From Gonatopus flavifemur (Eukaryota > Arthropoda > Insecta > Hymenoptera > Dryinidae): 64,000 bases of DNA. The position numbers and the translations under genes are program-made. Every line of letters starts with the position of its first letter. The first letter of the stretch is position 1. The stretch spans positions 24,818,001-24,882,000 of the forward strand of contig JAFFJZ010000002.1 in NCBI GenBank assembly GCA_018340375.1, in the 5' to 3' direction. The notes under the pieces were generated by a model. The model made no database searches and was not told the origin of the DNA. It was given only the letters and a program-made list of their open reading frames with translations. Shown piece by piece: positions 1 to 11,300 of this stretch.

Positions 1-2
1 TT

Positions 3-844
3 ATGGTTATTCAGGAATCAATCACAGCCAATTGGACGAAACGTCAGTCGAAATCAACCCCACGGTTTCTAACTGGCGGAATACCAAAGCACATATTAAA
101 ACAAGTATCCACCTATGTAAACGAAGGATGGAGTGATGCTGCTATTCAAGGAATTTTAATGCCGCAATTAATCGAATCCAAAGACACGAATACCATCACT
201 TGGTGTTTAGATACGTTTAAGGATTTACCTGAAAAACTTTTAGCAGATCTCTTGATATTCTGTTTAAGGACTCCAGAAAAAACTTTCAAACCTACACAAA
301 ATGGTCATTCTCACGACGATTCAAAAATCAAGAACATCAATTCTAGACATGAATTCTTCGATAAAATATTAAGTACCAATTACTCGGAAATTTTTTTGTT
401 ATCATTTCTCAAAGTAGGTTTGAAATTTAATGAAGTTAGCGAATTATTGGAATATTTGATACAAAAAGTAGGATCGCAAGAAATCGAATGGGGAGAACTT
501 CCACAAAAACCAAGTGAAAAACAATTATACAATTGGATTGCTCTTTTACTTGATTCTCATTATCAGGAGCTTATATTGTCCCAAGATACAGAAATATTAT
601 CTCAACTCGACAGGTTGAAAGCTGTTCTAGAAGATCATGTGAGTTTACTCTTTTATTAATAGAATCACTTTATATCGCATACATTTTATTTACCATGATT
701 TTTATTTTCCAACAGTTCCAATTACTACAGGATATGGAAAACTTGCGACCTATGGTGAGCAGAATAATCGATGGTAAACCTTTGAAACTTTCTGTGAAAG
801 ATTGCAATAAATTGTACTCTATAGAGCAGATGAAATTGTATTAA
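3..844 (+). CDS. NOL11: NOL11-like nucleolar protein, C-terminal part (gene runs in from the left)
   Basis: Two exons are visible. One runs from the window edge to 638 and ends at GTGAGT; the other is 716-844 after AACAG. The join is in phase 0, and the 77-bp intron is typical of insects. The joined C-terminus is leucine-rich and helical (WIALLLDSHYQEL, then FQLLQDMENLRPMV) and ends YSIEQMKLY before TAA. This helical tail resembles the C-terminal region of nucleolar protein 11, which in animals acts in the small-subunit processome (t-UTP) for pre-18S rRNA transcription and processing. The first ATG in the window is unlikely to be the true start, because the frame is open to the edge and the protein would be too short. 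It converges on the UQCRC2 gene, 322 bp away. The family call is from memory of the C-terminal pattern and is moderate; the coding call is strong. Confidence 0.62.
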
Positions 845-1166
845 TATGTAAATTATATTTTGTACATAAATTTAATGTAAAAATGATGAATATTTTGTAT
901 ATCAATACATATTCTTTTCAATTTAAAAATCGTTCGCAGGAGTTTTTTATTCTTATATGTATGAGAAATGTGAAAAATTCATCGAGCCAAAGATCCGTCA
1001 TGGTTCATTTTTTAATTTCACTAACTGGATTTTATTTACATACATAATTAGTTGAATCACAATCAACAATTATCATTGATGTATTATTAAACTGGAAACA
1101 TGACTTTTTAAATTAGATGTACTTTATGAAACTGCACTAAAGACCTTGGAATGTTAGATCTTGAAT
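845..1166. other. Convergent intergenic spacer / 3' UTRs
   Basis: AT-rich spacer between two convergent stop codons (TAA at 842-844 on +, TAG at 1167-1169 on -). It should hold both 3' UTRs and polyadenylation sites. No repeat or RNA gene is visible. Confidence 0.6.
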
Positions 1167-4100
1167 CTAACCTAATTGATCAATGTGCGGAACGGTCCTA
1201 AGGTCTCCCATCGCAGCCATAGATACTTTTCCAGAACTCAATTTACCGCAGAGCTGTAACAACGAATAATTTTTATATAAATGAACGAGGTTTGTAGTGA
1301 TTTTTCTAATAATAATGTCTATCTACTTACCGCTTTCACATCAGAGACCGATACTTTATCAATTTCTGAAACGATTGTGGATGGATTAAATACACGGCGT
1401 TTCAGCAAAGCTTGTTGTCCAAGATTTTCTAACAATTCGGAACTATTTTCTACAGAATAATAAACTGTAGTTTTTAGTTCCATTTTTCCACGATTGATAT
1501 CCGCATCTGTTAGTTTAGGTGATCGCAACCATTGATATGCGGCTTTTGTGAGCTGAAAAGTGATATTTAAGTGTTATGTAACTAAAACATTATGAAAAAT
1601 GATTAAAAAACAAAGTGAAATAATTTTTAATTAGGAGATTTAAAGAAAATACAATTATCGGGATCCTAGACAAATAGTTAATTCAAAAATTTCCAGAATA
1701 TCCTCTGATATTTGCAAAACATTGCGCATACATAATTGTTATGCAAATGGAAATATTGAAAATGTTGAATAAACATCGGTGTAGGACCTCTGTTTTTATT
1801 TTATAATTGTGTCTTTTCTAGTATTCTTTCAAAATGAATTGTAGTCTTATGTAACCATAAAATCGTTTCGATACGAAATGATACTCACTACTCCTGCGGT
1901 TTCACCGGGTGCCGATAAAACGAAACCAAAAAGTCCAGAATCTGAGTAATTAGCGTTTAGAGCAGAAACGCCGAATGGGGAGTTTCCTGCAGCACTAAGA
2001 ACTGCTTTATGCAAGGGAGATGTGCTCCCACCCCACTTGACACGGGGACCAGTACCAGCGGCGGCTTGTAACACCGCAAATGCGATAGCATCTTTTTCTT
2101 TATCCAAGCCGGAACTTTCAACAGCTACTGCTACATTTGCTAAATCAGACGAGCGCTCTTTACGAATTTCCCCACCATAATACTTTGCAGGCTGATCAAT
2201 AGTGTTATCTTGACCCAAAGTCAAATTGTTAGCAAATGCACACACTTCTGAGAATGGTACACCAGTGGCAACTACCGCACATCTAGGTGCAATACAATAT
2301 GTGTTGAAGAAGTGTTTGAGCTATACGTAAACATAAAAATTTCAAAAGATTATTGCAACATCTATCGATTTATGTTGAAATTACTTTGCAGATAAAAATT
2401 TGGATTCTCACGGTTTCACTATTGATTTTTCCAAGTTGTCGTTTTGGAGAGTATAAAGAGTATCCTAAACCTGTTCTGTAGGCAGCTTTGTGTAAAAGCT
2501 CTATTACGCGGGTGAATTCGGGCACGCTCGATAACTCATAGCGTAACCTGGGTAACTGATCTGATAGTTCCCAAGGATGGAACTCTGGCCGAGTCGCAAC
2601 ATCTTCCAGGAATTCCAAAGCGTGGGCTCTGAAAGAAAAATAATCAAAATCAATTTTTTAATCTCGATTATATCAAGATTCATAGAAAAATTTGAATTTG
2701 AATAATTTTATGATATTGTTTGTTAACTCACAGGTTATCTCGAGTGACTTGTAAAGTGTAAGCAAGACTTTCACGATCAACGGTAGCAAATATATTAGCC
2801 CCTATCTGTTGAATGTTTCTAGTTATTGCGAAAGTACTTGAGCGGCTGGTAGTCAAACCTGCAGCAACGCGCAGATGATGAGAAACTCCTTGAGTGTCGT
2901 ATGTTTCGTAGCGAGATCCAGCTCTGGAATTTGCAAATAGATAATTAGATATGATTCTTTTATGTTCGATCAATAGATTTATATTCTCTGAATATCCCAT
3001 TGCAAATTTCACAATTCTTCATTGTAAAGAAACTTTTGGAATATTACCACGCCGAGCGTAGGAACGTAGATTATCTATGCTCAGTGTGGGACTTTTACAG
3101 CAAAATCGTGATTTTACTGCTTTCTGTTATTTCATCACATTTTTACAACTCCATGTAGAATTTCTATGCCGAGCATAAAATAAATACAATTTGGAAATGA
3201 TATGTACAAGTTTGTCCAAGTTTCACCAACATAGTACAACTTTACACCCTCGAAACTGTCATTCTACTATGCTTAGCGTAGTAATATTTACAATCTGCAT
3301 CAAAAACTATTTCAATAAGATCCTGTCCAGCGATAGATAACAAGATAAAATGACTACATACCTACTCTAAAAAAACAATATGTTTGAGATGTTGCTAAAG
3401 TTTGAATCGTTTATTGAAACGAATTAATAATCAAATAACAAAATACTCAGATCCAACCTCAGTCGAAGACCCAAAATCTTGTAGCACATTCTTCAAATCA
3501 TGCTTTGATTCTCAAGAAGTCAATTTGAGGAAATAAATAACAATGATTTATCACATTTTGGGAGTTTGAATTTTCGTTTTGTTGGTATAAACGAGTGAAA
3601 CTTCTACAATCTACGTTTGAGAATGTTTCGTCAATATTCATTGAACAGCAAGACATTCGAACAAAAATTTTTCAAAAGTATCTGAATATTTATATTTGCT
3701 TCAAGCAATTTTAAGATACTTCCAATCGTATTAATTTGATTTCGTTCTTACCTGAATACAACAGAAACCTGAGAAACTGGATTATTGTTGTCGATTGTAG
3801 CTACTGTAAGTTTGTTGTCCAAAACTTGACATTCAGCTACGGTACCAGCAGAACATTTTGCAGCTGCAGCAGCCGCATAATGCCTGACCTAAGATGTAAA
3901 CAAGATAATTAAAAAAAAATTATAGTAAAATTTATAATATCTATGTGGAGATTATATACATATGAATATACATATACATATACATACACGTACATTACAA
4001 AAAAAAAATTATGTATACATTGTTCCAATATTTATGACATTTACATGCTGCAACTAGCGGTAAAGAATGTAAAAAATGAAGTCAACGAAATATTCGAACT

Positions 4101-4369
4101 ATCAAATCTGTCATATCAATTTTTCACTGAAAATTAAGCACTTGCACTTAAAATCTGACGTATACGTGAATTCCTATCATTTACATAACACTTGTAACCA
4201 CATACCAAAGATTGTTAAAAAATGTATGACCGAATAACTGCAGTTTATGTCAATTCATGGGTCGATCCCTCATTGTTATTTGGAATAGAATTGAAAATAT
4301 GTAAAAGAGTATGTAATTTCTTACCGTGGGATTAAGAATTAAAGGCGATCGCACTACAGAACAAGCCAT
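1167..4369 (-). CDS. UQCRC2: Cytochrome b-c1 complex subunit 2, mitochondrial (core protein 2)
   Basis: Seven coding exons on the minus strand: 4369-4325, 3888-3752, 2923-2732, 2628-2412, 2320-1889, 1552-1331 and 1253-1167. All junctions are GT-AG and in phase, giving 443 aa, the usual size of this subunit. Exon 1 encodes a basic, hydroxylated leader (MACSVVRSPLILNPT) fitting a mitochondrial presequence; exon 2 continues with an alanine run. The body follows the M16 peptidase-like fold of complex III core proteins (for example GVSHHLRVAAGLTTSR and GPRVKWGGSTSPLHKAV). It lacks an HxxEH zinc motif, as expected for the non-catalytic core 2 subunit, which is structural in ubiquinol-cytochrome c reductase of the inner membrane and helps processing-peptidase function. 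The C-terminus is GDLRTVPHIDQLG. Introns 1 and 2 carry repeats. The start is set by the presequence and a strong GTAAG donor 45 nt later. Confidence 0.93.
3043..3290. repeat. Foldback element in UQCRC2 intron 2
   Basis: The left part reads TATTACCACGCCGAGCGTAG and the right part CTATGCTTAGCGTAGTAATA in inverse orientation. Versions of the word CTATGC(C/T)(G/T)AGC recur between them. It is a diverged palindromic MITE. Confidence 0.5.
3392..3610. repeat. Dispersed ~200-bp repeat, copy A
   Basis: Begins GTTTGAATCGTTTATTGAAA and ends with TTTGAATTTTCGTTTTG and AAACTTCTACA. The edges are loosely inverted (GTTTGAATC...GATTCAAAC in better copies). Related copies lie at 8941-9135, 48288-48494 and 49955-50167, with a fragment at 58930-58990. 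No known family recognised. Confidence 0.65.
3954..3996. repeat. TACATA/TATACA microsatellite
   Basis: Simple purine-pyrimidine repeat of CATATA/TACATA units in UQCRC2 intron 1. Confidence 0.7.
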
Positions 4370-4737
4370 TTTTCGTCTCTTCCCGAGAAAAGACCACGAT
4401 ACGATCAGGACGTGCAGATCTTGTGGCGCTGCGAACTGAAAGGCAGCGTTGGGGACCAATGAGAGGCAGTTGGTTATAAACAGCATGAATTATGGCGCGC
4501 TGTTCAAATCGAGATAGATTCATTTGAATTCCTCATAGTTCCAAATAAATTCACTGTGAAATCATTTATGCATATTAATCATATTGCACTGATATGCGGT
4601 GCGAGTGTTTCATTCAACTCAAAAACAGCTCGAAAAATCGCCGTGTGTTCAAACTAATTCAAAAATTAGGGAAAGAATTTTGGATTTTTTAATTGGTCGA
4701 AAATTGCTGTTGCTCTGCTTGGAGCGATTATCGAAAG

Positions 4738-4868
4738 CACCCCAGATAGCACAACGGTTCAAGATGAATTCATCATGAATACATTTAGGACTATAAGAAT
4801 TCATAAAGAATTTTTGATTAACACATCAGAGACTGTTGTTCAGTAGATACTTCCGATTGTAGGCAGAC
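4738..4868. repeat. Solo end of a CCCAGATAGCAC-type foldback
   Basis: Starts CCCCAGATAGCACAACGG and carries GAATTC words, but has no matching right end before the next element begins at 4869. It looks like a truncated relative of the elements ending in CCCAGACAGCA. Confidence 0.4.
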
Positions 4869-5154
4869 CCCAGATAACACACGAAGAATTCTTTTTCAAG
4901 AGCAAGAATAGAACTCTTCAAGAACTCTTTTCGAACTAATGAATTCATATAGAGCTCTGGAGGAGTTCAATCTTTGGGACATTAAAGAGTTCTTTGAGAG
5001 TACTGAAACAATAATTTCAGCATTCTCGAAGAACTCGTTAATGTCCCAAACATTGAACCCCTTCAGAGTTCTCTATGAATTCATTAGTTCGAAAAGAGCT
5101 CTTGAAGAATTCTATTCTTGTTTTTGTAAAAGAATTCTTCGTGTGTTATCTGGG
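4869..5154. repeat. Foldback MITE, CCCAGATAACACACG ends
   Basis: The two halves are inverted copies of about 125 bp each. The left end CCCAGATAACACACGAAG is the exact inverse of the right end. Interior words are GAATTC and GAACTCTT. The flanking dinucleotides differ (AC and TT), so one edge may be damaged. The open frames inside are palindrome artefacts. Confidence 0.75.
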
Positions 5155-5346
5155 TTCCCTGGTAAAAATAATTTCTCTGAAATCTCTCTGAATCTTTCTA
5201 TATTTTGGGACAATTTTCAGAGAGATTCAGAGAAATTTCAGAGTAATTCAAAAGAAATTAGAGACATGTCAGATAGTAATACATCCTGAATCTCATCAAC
5301 TTTTTTTGAGTCTCTCAGAATTCTTCAGATGGAAATTTAGAAACTT

Positions 5347-5738
5347 CCCACATAACAATTTTGGATCACTCTTTTGAATCATTCTGGAAGATATCTTAAA
5401 GAATTCGAAAAGATCTCTTATGAAACACCAAAAGATATCCCTAGAAAATGGGAGCGTAAGAAGGGTATAAAGCGACGTGGAAGATGAAACGAAGCAGTAT
5501 CCAAGCGCGGAAAAAGCGGAAATTGAAACATTGTACGCCTCATTTGTTTCAATCTCCGCTTCCAGCGAGCGAAAATATTCACCAGGGATCTGTTGGAAGT
5601 CTTCATCTGAGATTTCTTGAAGTTTTCTGAAGGTATCTTTTAGAATTCTTAAAGATATCTTTCGTAAGATGTCTTTAGGTGTTTTATAAGACATCTTTTA
5701 GAATGTTCCGGAAGAATTCCTCAAAATTGTTATCTGGG
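5347..5738. repeat. Nested foldback MITE with TT target duplication
   Basis: The left end CCCACATAACAATTTTG and right end CAAAATTGTTATCTGGG are inverted. The arms contain AAGATATCTT-like words, and the centre is a hairpin of CGCTTCCAGCG-type sequence. Both flanks are TT. Confidence 0.65.
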
Positions 5739-5823
5739 TTTTCGAAATCTTTCTGAATCCTTCAGAATTTTATTTATTTAGATTTCACAGCTTCCTCTGA
5801 ATCTTCCCGAATCGCTCTGAATT

Positions 5824-6032
5824 CCCTGGTTAAAAAAATCCATAGAATCTGATGACACGAAGTTTAATGGGATTTGATCAAAACATTGTACAAGATTCAA
5901 TCAGAATCACATTGAAAAAGTATATTCGTCTGATTAAATCTCATTGACAAATGCTTGAATAGGATTTAGTCAGAACATTGTACAAGATTCAATGAGATTT
6001 AGCGAGAATCAATGGTTTTTTCTTAACCAGGG
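5824..6032. repeat. Nested foldback MITE, CCCTGGTTAAAAAA ends, TT duplication
   Basis: The left end CCCTGGTTAAAAAAATCCAT and right end ATGGTTTTTTCTTAACCAGGG (shown here in inverse sense) pair. The interior repeats AACATTGTACAAGATTCAAT. Both flanks are TT. Confidence 0.65.
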
Positions 6033-6649
6033 TTCCTCTGAATTTCTCTGAAGAGTTCAACGCACAGTTTTTCCTCATTTATCTAATTCCAAATCTTCAT
6101 GAAACTCCCTAAATATGGCTCTGAAATTTTGAACCAAAAATTGCACTCAATTTATTTCCTCTCTGAATTTCCCTGAATGCCTCTGAATCTTTCAGAATTT
6201 TATTCATTTAGATTCCGCAGCTTCTTCTGAATTCTTCTCTCTGAAACGTGAGATTTTTAAAGAGATTCAGAGACATTTTTTTGACCAGGGTCATAGCATC
6301 TTAAAAAATGAATGCCCATTAGTTAAATCGATACATGGTCTCTGGAGTCAGGATCCCGGGCTTTCATATTGATACCAGTTGATATATTAAGGCTTCCACT
6401 TTACGTACCTCTCTTCATTCTTCTCCTACAGTTAGTTATTGCTGAATAAATTAAATTTTTCCCAAGTCGTTCGCATTGTGCTTCGTTTGATCGAAGTCGA
6501 AGTCTCTTAGATCTACCAGGGCAGCATATCGATTCCTTCAATGATCGTTGAATTTAGCCCTGAAAATGAGCATTTTACAGCTTTTTACTCAAGAAAAATG
6601 TTGCGTAACATTATGCTATGCATTGTCATCATGTTGTAGGGCAGTTACC

Positions 6650-7375
6650 CAACAAACTAAAAAATATCTATTAGTATCTATAAGATGTCTTGGAAGACTT
6701 CCGCGAAGATATCTTTTCGACATCTAAAAGATATCTTATGCAAAAAATTTCAAAAAGTTGTAGATATCTCAAAAACAACTTGCAAAAGATATGTTTCAGA
6801 TATGTGAAAGACATCTTTTGGATGGTTCCAAGATATGTTTTTGATTCTTTTAGGATAAGTGTTAGATCTTTTCAAGATGCGTTTTAAATGTCTTTGAGAG
6901 ATGTTTTAGATGTCTTTGAGATGTTTTTTTGGAATCATTAAGACATCCCAGACAGCACAAAAGGATCACCAATGAGTTCTGAAAAAGGAACGTGACGTGA
7001 CATTTGCCCTTCTTACTGAAACAATTTCTATGATAGGTAACAGATATCATCCAGAAGCTTTTTCTGACATCTCTTGAAGATGTCTAAAAGATATCATTTC
7101 GATATATCTTGAAGATGCCCTGCTAAAGATATGTCGCAGATCTGTTGGGAAAAGTTGAGGAAATCTTATGCAACATGAAAAGATATCCTTAAGATGTCTA
7201 AAACATCTAAAACTTTCCTTCCGAGATTATATCTTTCAGACATCTTATAGAAATCTTTTAGAAGTAAGAACTATCTTAGATCTCTCAAGGATATATTTTT
7301 ATGTTGCGTAAGACTTCTTAAATTTGGCTTGAGATATCTTTTCGAACTGAAATGCTGTGTGGGATACTTCAAGGC
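6650..7375. repeat. Composite block of AGATATCTT-word transposon pieces
   Basis: Dense AAGATATCTTTTAGA/AGATGTCTT words. It includes an internal CCCAGACAGCACAAAAGG end at about 6948 and a terminal TGCTGTGTGGGA at about 7365. The arms are incomplete, so element boundaries cannot be assigned. Confidence 0.5.
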
Positions 7376-7648
7376 CTCAATAATCCATTCATCAAATTCC
7401 CAGCAACACTGTGAAAATTGGACAGCAATGGTTGGAAAAAAGTTGCTCGGCAACTTTCGCTGCCTGGAACCCACAAACAATAGCGAATGAAAATATATTT
7501 TGGAGGATGCATAAGGACACAAATTTGTCGAAGTATTAGGTATAAAAATAAATTATTTATGGATTTATTAATGATATAAAACTATAAATTGATCAATTTT
7601 CTCCACAACGAGCTTCTTAATAAATTAAATGATTCTTAAAGCAATACA

Positions 7649-8168
7649 TACCGTAAAATGGGGTTACTTTGATTGACAGCCCTTGGGCCGCTTCAACGGA
7701 GCGCCAAAGTACGATTTAAGTGACCCTGTGTTACGCCGCACACGTTTAAACCGTACTTTGGTGCTCCGTTAAAGCGGCCCAAGAGCTCTCAAAGGGTACT
7801 CAAGCTTTAGGAGGACCGGATGAAATTTTGCGCCAACTTTTTTCTTAAATTACTTGGTAAATCCAAATTTGAAATCAATAATAATTGAGTAGACACCTGA
7901 GATTGGACTCTAAATACAAATTTGGGTTTTTCCATGATTTGCAGATATTGGAAAATGAAATTACAAAACATTTTGGACAGTTGGAGTATCAAATCAGTAA
8001 AAGATTGAAACTCATATTCAGAGTCTAATCCTAGTAATAGATTTTATTATCACTCACTAAAAATTTGCGTTGAACGAATAATTTATGACAAAAATCGGCG
8101 CAAAATTTGAATCGCTTCTTTTGGTGCTTGAGTGCCCTTGAAAGTCAAAGTGACCCCGTATTACGGTA
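7649..8168. repeat. MITE with TACCGTAA...TTACGGTA ends
   Basis: The left end TACCGTAAAATGGGGTTACT is inverted at the right as AGTGACCCCGTATTACGGTA, followed inward by TTTGA/TCAAA. An inner, nearly perfect palindrome (about 7690-7795) is made of GGGCCGCTT(C/T)AACGGAGC. The outer TIRs bound a 520-bp element downstream of BRCA1. Confidence 0.7.
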
Positions 8169-8365
8169 CCCGAATAAAGTTATTAATTGAAAAATAAGAC
8201 AAAAAGAGTATATCTTATTGTTTGTGATAGTAACTCGTGGTCCAACTCAATAAATGTTATTTCTAAACAAAGAATATTATACATATATACACATACATAT
8301 ACATCTTATTTTTATAAGGCACAGGTCACAGCGAAGATCCTAGACTACTTTGTCAGTTTGTAATG

Positions 8366-11300
8366 TTATACTAATGTATCACACGTATTATCGATTTCTT
8401 CTTCTTCTTCAACTAATTCCTGAGGATAACCAAGCGCAAGGAGATCTTGAGCCTTCAGTGTTGAGAGGAATGCATCAAATGATATCAATTTGTACCGGCT
8501 GATACATTCGATTACCCAATCGTAAGCGATCGATATCGCTTTAAGATCCGTATACCATCCTGTGGGAAAAGAAAATGGTTTTTTATTACAAATCACTTCA
8601 ATACTAAACCGAACAGGGTGTCTACTCGAATCATCTGATCACATCCCTGCCCTGCGGAAAATACCAGGCAAATCCGGATAAATCCCTGTTCGATTTTTGT
8701 CCCAGGATTTTCCGTAAGGCGTACATTTCAGGTATAAATCAATATATTTTATGAGTTGTATATTTGATTCAAAACGAATGTTCTAAACGAACTTACTACT
8801 ACATTTTAAACAAACTGAATCTACATGCCTATCCGATCTATTAAGGGGATACCAGCGTTGGTATACGACTTCTCTTTCTATCTTATGATTATGTTTTTTA
8901 TTAATCACTGATACGCTCTACAAACAATGATTACCGATGTTGATGAAGTTTGAATTGTTTATTGAAACGAATTAATAATCGAAAAACAAAACACTGAAAC
9001 CAAATTCCAGTTGAGACTCAGAATCATGCAGCATTTCAAGGAGTCAATTCGAAAAGTTAAATAACGATGATTCAACAGACTATGTGAGTTTGAATTTTCG
9101 TTTCGTTTTTATAAATGATTCAAACTGCTACAACATGATTACTGGCGTTTCAATGGACCACTGATGGTCCTGCGATGGGGATGAAGGCCCGCCACTGGTC
9201 CTTTGAAACGCCTGCAGTCGTGTTTGCTGGACGAGTTCTCAATATATCTTTTAGACGTCTAAAACTTGTCTTCTATCTAAAAGATATTCAAAAGACATTT
9301 ATTAGATTTTTTTTAAAATGAGAGACAAGTTTTAAACGTCCAAGAGATATCTGAAATTGTTGCTTGAGACATCTAGAATAAATCTCAAAGATATTGCAAA
9401 GCATGAAACGTGTATTTAGTTATCGACCTTAGCACCTTCTCAAGGTGATACTAGCGTTATCAATTTTTTGGCGGAAAAATGAAAAATTTCTGTCCAAATG
9501 GCTTCAATTGTTCTAAGGGTTAGGAAAAGACACGCTTTTATCCCCTTAAAAGAATACGAGTGTTTATCATCCGACTATATTGATGAGAAAAAGACACTCC
9601 TTTACGATAGAAAGAAAAATCCGAAATCTTCTCAAGGCCCGTGGGTAAGTCCCCATTCTAGAATAGAGTTCTATGAAATGAATTCATTCCTCAAAGTTCC
9701 AAGTTGCAAATAACATACCTTTTATATCCAGTTACGGGATACGTTTTGCTCTCTAAGTAAACGATTTGAATTCTTATTGATAATTACTGAATAGATTCAA
9801 GGAAGTTTTAGATCTTTTCGTATTACTTTGAATTGACTACTCACCCATAATCGTTTCATCTTCGTGCATATCACCTCGAATAAGAATGATTTTGAATTTT
9901 TTTGGTACCCTCGCTAAAGTTTCCAAAGATTTGACCACAATACCACCATTGGAATTCAATAAATCCTAAAAGAACAGTAGAATAAATATTTTATACGCCG
10001 AATAGAGTTATTTTGTTTATCGTAACTAACCTCGAAATCATTCAGCGATATGATCTCGTAAGGACCAATGCACAGGAATGTAAATCCATGAAACAGGTTT
10101 TGCACGCGAAGTCGAGATTTTTGCGGACCAGGCTCATTCGATTGTCCATCTATAGCTTCATAAGGATCTTCCTTGACCAGTTGTTTCATCTTCAAGCACT
10201 CCAATACCCACTCAAATCCAACAATAAATTTCCTGTGAGCGATACCTTGAAGGAACTTGAGCGTCCTACCCGCTGCATTGTTGTCGTCAGTTTTGGTAAT
10301 AACGTGAGTTACAGACGGGGCGAACTGGCTGGTGTATGTGGCATTGAATGCATGTGCAAGTTCTTTAACTTGTTCAATTTCAGAATTGATCAGACCACTG
10401 CATACGAAACACAGTGATCGCTTATTGGGTAATGAAGGCTCATTGGCGGCAATACTTTCCGTAATTTCTGCTCTCGATATCCAGGTTGATGAAGGTTTCA
10501 CGTTTGCGGTAGCTTTGAGTTCGTCGATATCGTTGATTTTTCTTGGAGGTGATGTGGGCAACGGCGATGATGCTTGCTGTTCTTGGAAATTCATTTTTTC
10601 CACCAATTTGACGTTTGGTGTACTATGGAATATTGGGTAGATATTTCGTTTACTCAGAGGTGTTAAAATACTGCTTATCGTGCTATTCGCAGGACCAGGG
10701 GATATTCCAATTTCAGGGTGTAGGTCAGCGTTGTCATGTACAGTTCTACGTGCTGGGGATCCTACGGTCTTCTTAGCATCTAAAATTTCTTGCGTTTGAT
10801 GGGTAACTCGTGATATGCTGAAACAATGAATAATAAATATCATTCAAGTCAGAATACAGTTAAAACATTCAATTACGAGAATAATTACCTTTTTATTTTG
10901 ATATCGGGAGTATTTTCGATAAAATCTTCTGAATATAGAGGTTCGGAATCCTGTAACACAGGGAAAAATTGTACAATTCATGTGAAATTCTTTTGTTCGT
11001 TGAAGGAATATGGGTCAATTTAAAATTGAGTGCAGATGAATTTTTCTCTGCTTTCGAATGTTCAATTGCAGCGAGTAGTATTTAAATATTGATAAAATGG
11101 TGGCAAGTTTGAGGCAAGTAACGAAGAACAATTCAATTCTTCAATAAATCACAGAACAGTGTCAATAGTGTAATCTAGTGTTGATTTATTACCATATTTT
11201 TGGAATGACAGGGTTGTCCCTCTTAGTAACAGAGTGGTTTTTCATGTAAGTTTAACATATCCCACGTATCTAGATGAATTTGAAATTGGGTGCAGAACAC

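Larger units (their letters stand above)
5157..6290. repeat. CTCTGA-word foldback, split by two later insertions
   Basis: The left end CCCTGGTAAAAATAATTTCT and the right end (inverse CCCTGGTCAAAAAAATGTCT) match. Both arms are made of repeated CTCTGAA/TTCAGAG words. The continuity is broken by foldbacks at 5347-5738 and 5824-6032, so this is the oldest layer of the nest. Flanks are TT and TC, a near match. Confidence 0.6.

Noticed and set aside
4332..4523. Minus-strand frame overlapping UQCRC2 exon 1
   Set aside because: Shifted frame across the 5' UTR and exon 1; the presequence frame joins properly to exon 2.
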